This document shows, in pieces, positions 61,279 to 64,000 of a stretch of 64,000 bases of DNA. The notes under the pieces were generated by a model. The model had not been told where the DNA came from and made no database searches. It saw only the letters and a program-made list of their open reading frames with translations. The translations under genes were made by a program, and so were the position numbers. How positions within the stretch are numbered: the first letter of the stretch is position 1; each line of letters begins with the position of its first letter. Source of the stretch: Streptomyces sp. WMMC940 (GTDB lineage Bacteria; Actinomycetota; Actinomycetes; Streptomycetales; Streptomycetaceae); the NCBI RefSeq assembly GCF_027460265.1, contig NZ_JAPZBC010000001.1, positions 6,622,001 through 6,686,000 of the forward strand, written 5' to 3'.

Positions 61279-62526
61279 TCAGTTGCCGACGCGGCGGCGG
61301 ACGTCCTGGAAGGCGGTGTAGTTGGCGATCAGCTCGATCCGCCCGGGCGGGGCGAGCCGCACGGCCTCGTCCACGTCCTCGGCGACACGGAAGTCCAGCC
61401 CGGCGACCTCCAGACGCACCGCGAGGTCCAGCTTGCGGTCGCCGATCACGAAGATCGGGTGGCCGGCGAGCCGGGTGTAGTCGACGTCCCACAGCCAGGA
61501 GGTGTCGGTGCCGTCGGCGCCGCGTGCGTTGACGGACAGGATCACCGGGGTGGGCGGCGGATCGATCAGGGAGAACGTCTCCAGCCAGCCGGCCGGGTTC
61601 TTCGCCAGCAGCAGTCGCAGGTCCCGCCCCTGGAACGAGACGACGTCGTACCGGCCGGCCACGGCCTGCACCTGGTACATGCGCTCCAGCGCCACCTGCG
61701 GCGGGACGCCGAAGACGGCGGCGACCGCGGCGGAGGTGGTGGCGTTGGCCTTGTTGGCCCGGCCCGGGAGCTGGAGGTGGATCGGCCAGGCGGACCCGTG
61801 CGGGTCGAGGACGTGGTCACCGCTGAGGGCCCAGCTCACGGCCGGCCTGCGGAAGCCGCACTCGCCGCAGAACCAGTCGTCCCCCGGGCGCTGCATCACA
61901 CCGCCGCAGGCGGGGCAGGACCAGGCGTCGTCCTTCCACTCCTGGCCGGCGGCCACCCACACCACGTTGGCGGAGGAGGACGCGGCCCACACGATCAGCG
62001 GGTCGTCGGCGTTGGCGACGACGACGGCCTTGCTGCCGGACAGCCCCTCGCGCCACTTCTCGGCCAGCATCCGGGTCTCGGCCGCGCGGTCCAGCTGGTC
62101 GCGGGAGAGGTTGAGCAGGGCGATGGCCTTGGGCGTGGTGTCGCGGGCGACCCCGGCGAGGTACTTCTCGTCGACCTCGATCACGCCGTAGCGGGCGTCC
62201 GAGCCGCCGGCCAGCGCGGAGGTGATACCGGCCGGCATGTTCGCGCCGAGGGCGTTCGACACGACCGGGCCGGCCGCGCGCAGGGCCTCGGCGATCAGCC
62301 GGGTGGTGGTGGTCTTTCCGTTCGTCGCCGACACCAGGATCACGTCCAGGTGCTGCGCCAGCCTGCTCAGCAGATCGGGGTCGAGTTTGAGGGCAACCCG
62401 GCCGCCGATCACCGATCCGCTGCCGCGTCCCGCTGCGCGCGACACCGCCGCTGCGGCCTTGCCGGCCGTCACGGCCAGCTTGGCGCGCGGCGACAGCGGC
62501 TCTGCGTTGCCAGGGTGTCCTGCCAT
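61279..62526 (-). CDS. murT: Lipid II isoglutaminyl synthase, Mur-ligase subunit MurT
   Basis: This 415-aa protein is the MurT ligase-like subunit. The ATP loop is ILVSATNGKTTTTRLIAEAL (about residues 63-82), the central domain has a zinc ribbon with CPACGGVM and FCGECGF (about 219-240), and the DUF1727 C-terminal domain follows (LLLAKNPAGWLETFSLI). MurT activates the D-Glu carboxylate and receives ammonia from GatD. The ATG at 62526 is standard. The gene is divergent from the deformylase gene. Confidence 0.95.
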   Translation of the reverse strand: MAGHPGNAEPLSPRAKLAVTAGKAAAAVSRAAGRGSGSVIGGRVALKLDPDLLSRLAQHLDVILVSATNGKTTTTRLIAEALRAAGPVVSNALGANMPAGITSALAGGSDARYGVIEVDEKYLAGVARDTTPKAIALLNLSRDQLDRAAETRMLAEKWREGLSGSKAVVVANADDPLIVWAASSSANVVWVAAGQEWKDDAWSCPACGGVMQRPGDDWFCGECGFRRPAVSWALSGDHVLDPHGSAWPIHLQLPGRANKANATTSAAVAAVFGVPPQVALERMYQVQAVAGRYDVVSFQGRDLRLLLAKNPAGWLETFSLIDPPPTPVILSVNARGADGTDTSWLWDVDYTRLAGHPIFVIGDRKLDLAVRLEVAGLDFRVAEDVDEAVRLAPPGRIELIANYTAFQDVRRRVGN

Positions 62527-62652
62527 CGTCCTTGATCCTCCTTGCGTCGGTCGGGGCTCAGCCTATCGACCTCCGGGCGGCGGCCCGAACTGCGGCTCCG
62601 TCAGGAAATCCGGAGGTCACCGGCGCGATGTGCGGAACGTACCCTTACGGCC

Positions 62653-63195
62653 ATGCGAAACCGTCCGATCCCCGGCAGTTCCGGCCTCGTGCGGGCCATG
62701 AGCCTGTTCGGCGATCCGGTGCTCCACGCGCCCTGCGAACCCGTCACCGACTTCGGCCCGTCGCTGACGCGGCTGATCGAGGACATGTACGCGACCATGT
62801 ACGCCGCGAACGGGGTGGGTCTCGCCGCCAACCAGGTCGGTGTTCCGCTCCGGGTCTTCGTCTACGACTGCCCCGACGACGAGGACGTCCGCCATGTCGG
62901 GCACGTGGTCAACCCGCGGCTCGTCGCCGCCGACGGCATCGAGGTGCGCGGCCCCGAGGGATGTCTGTCGCTGCCGGGCATCGAGGCGGGGACGCCGCGG
63001 CACGACCGTGCGGTGGTCGAGGGAGTGACGGGGGACGGCGCGCCGGTGCGGGTCGAGGGCACGGGGTTCTTCGCCCGGTGCCTGCAGCACGAGTGCGACC
63101 ACCTGGAGGGCGGGGTCTACGTGGACCGGCTCACCGGCCTGCGCCGCGCCCGTGCCCTGCGCAAGGTCCGCCGTGCCCCGTGGGGCCGGCGGTAG
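62653..63195 (+). CDS. def: Peptide deformylase
   Basis: The 180-aa product removes the formyl group from nascent proteins. All three motifs are present: GVGLAANQVG (I), EGCLSLPG (II) and QHECDHLEG (III), giving the Cys and two His metal ligands and the catalytic Glu. The ATG at 62653 (MRNRPIPGSSGLVRAMSLFG) gives the usual length; its ribosome-binding site is weak. It converges with the TetR gene. Confidence 0.95.
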   Translation: MRNRPIPGSSGLVRAMSLFGDPVLHAPCEPVTDFGPSLTRLIEDMYATMYAANGVGLAANQVGVPLRVFVYDCPDDEDVRHVGHVVNPRLVAADGIEVRGPEGCLSLPGIEAGTPRHDRAVVEGVTGDGAPVRVEGTGFFARCLQHECDHLEGGVYVDRLTGLRRARALRKVRRAPWGRR

Positions 63196-63241
63196 CGGGT
63201 TTCCGTGCGGACCGGCACCGCGGGTCCGGGGCGGAACCCGC
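63195..63241. terminator. Hairpin between def and the TetR gene
   Basis: GCGGGTT (63195-63201) pairs with AACCCGC (63235-63241), and CCG at 63203-63205 can extend to CGG at 63232-63234 past a bulge. It lies exactly after the def stop codon in the convergent gap. Confidence 0.4.
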
Positions 63242-63260
63242 ACCGTCACCGGCACCCGCG

Positions 63261-63911
63261 TCAGAAACCCGGGCTGCCCGGGCGGTCCTCCGCGACGGAG
63301 AGACCGCCCCAGAGCAGGTCCGCGAGGCTCCGCACCAACTGCGCCCGGGAGCAGGGGCGTTCCCCCAGCCACCAGTCGCCCGCGCCGTGCATCATGCCGA
63401 CGATGCCATGGGCCCAGATCCTGGCCAGCTCGTCCCCGCCGGGACCGAGGTCGACGCGTTCGGCGATCACCTTGCCCAGTTCCTCGCCGAGTCTGCGCAG
63501 CAGCGGGGCGGTGTGCCGGCCGACGTCGAAGCCCTGCTCGGACTGCTGGGAGTCATCGGCGGGGTGCATCAGGAAGCGGTAGACCTGCGGCCGGGTCTCG
63601 ATCGCCGCGAGGTAGGTGTCGAGGGTGTGCTCGACGCGCTCCCGCCGGTCCGAGCTGGCGTCGATCGCCGTGCGCAGTGCCGCCAGCAGACCGTCGGTGT
63701 GACGCTTGGCGAGCGCGCGGTAGAGCCCGCTCTTGTCGCCGAAGTGCCGGTACAGGATCGGCTTGGTGATGCCGGCCTCCGCGGCGATCGCGTTCATGGA
63801 CGCCTGCGGACCGTCCCGGAGCACCACGCGGTCGGCGGCTTCGAGCAGCTCGCGCCGCCGCTGCTCGGCCGACCGCTGCTGGTCGCCCTGCTGAGTGGTG
63901 GTGGTCTCCAT
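63261..63911 (-). CDS. TetR family transcriptional regulator
   Basis: This 216-aa protein has the TetR DNA-binding domain at residues about 18-62 (RRELLEAADRVVLRDGPQAS, IAAEAGITKPILYRHFGDKS) and an all-helical ligand domain resembling TetR_C_33-type regulators (IWAHGIVGMMHGAGDWWLGE). It probably represses its own or a neighbouring gene outside this window, such as a fatty-acid or efflux gene. The ATG at 63911 is preceded by GGGGAGA. The ligand is unknown. Confidence 0.88.
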   Translation of the reverse strand: METTTTQQGDQQRSAEQRRRELLEAADRVVLRDGPQASMNAIAAEAGITKPILYRHFGDKSGLYRALAKRHTDGLLAALRTAIDASSDRRERVEHTLDTYLAAIETRPQVYRFLMHPADDSQQSEQGFDVGRHTAPLLRRLGEELGKVIAERVDLGPGGDELARIWAHGIVGMMHGAGDWWLGERPCSRAQLVRSLADLLWGGLSVAEDRPGSPGF

Positions 63912-64000
63912 GGTCTCTCCCCGCCCGTACTGAATCCTGAGGCCTGCGCAACGTAACACTCCGCAGGGTCCGCCCGCCGACCGCACGATGGCGGTTGACA

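Overview
The window is high-GC actinobacterial DNA. Gene content, codon usage (nearly all third positions G/C), frequent GTG/TTG starts and family pairings such as XRE-DUF5753/DUF397, bioBAD against bioF, and ydaO riboswitch-NlpC/P60 point to a Streptomyces chromosome, mostly conserved housekeeping territory with one foreign-looking patch. I see no rRNA, tRNA, CRISPR array, intact insertion sequence or replication origin.

Layout. 1-12.4 kb: patatin-like hydrolase, spermidine-synthase-like protein, MFS exporter, proline-rich membrane protein, hotdog thioesterase, DedA plus gamma-carbonic-anhydrase pair, CsbD stress protein, FUSC-type membrane protein, hexapeptide acyltransferase, an EamA exporter divergent from an XRE-cupin regulator, a CoA-binding protein and a YigZ protein. 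12.5-17 kb: the SbcD-SbcC nuclease operon. 17.4-22.3 kb: DUF885 protein, an Lrp/AsnC regulator divergent from a trans-sulfuration-type PLP enzyme that carries an apparent +1 frameshift, and a membrane-ACT-GNAT fusion. 22.3-26.8 kb: a disturbed patch with a decayed Tat-exported PhoD-like phosphatase, a fragment of an IS1380-type transposase, then a Rieske oxygenase alpha subunit divergent from an SDR and an enoyl-CoA hydratase. Their shared control region holds two near-identical operator-like 17-mers. 27.4-33.2 kb: alpha/beta hydrolase divergent from an ECF41-type sigma factor, a GntR/UTRA regulator behind a promoter with a DasR-like operator, a ROK regulator, a hypothetical protein and a Mug DNA glycosylase. 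33.2-39.1 kb (minus strand): purB, an SGNH hydrolase, two CorC/HlyC membrane proteins and a GNAT protein. 39.7-40.5 kb: an RHH/Fic-like toxin-antitoxin pair. 40.6-46.5 kb: methyltransferase, then biotin genes bioB-bioA-bioD with a coupled VOC protein, and divergent bioF. 46.5-51 kb: DUF397/XRE pair with a divergent GHKL kinase-like protein, a c-di-AMP (ydaO) riboswitch ahead of an NlpC/P60 hydrolase, a ClpP paralogue lacking its catalytic His, and an orphan Phd/YefM antitoxin. 51.2-56.2 kb: urease operon ureABCFGD behind a GlnR-box-like site. 56.4-64 kb: PlsC acyltransferase, a decayed panE-like gene, a CtaG-like protein, pfkA, the murT-gatD lipid II amidation pair, peptide deformylase and a TetR regulator.

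Themes. Cofactor and nitrogen supply (biotin, urease), cell-wall biogenesis (MurT/GatD, NlpC/P60 under c-di-AMP) and central metabolism (pfkA, purB) surround a small catabolic island and several decayed genes. The observations I rate highest are the island's paired operators without a local regulator, the His-less ClpP, the Fic-like toxin without the Fic motif, and the regulatory sites for GlnR, DasR-type and YefM-type proteins. All identifications come from reading motifs and family resemblance, not from database searches.
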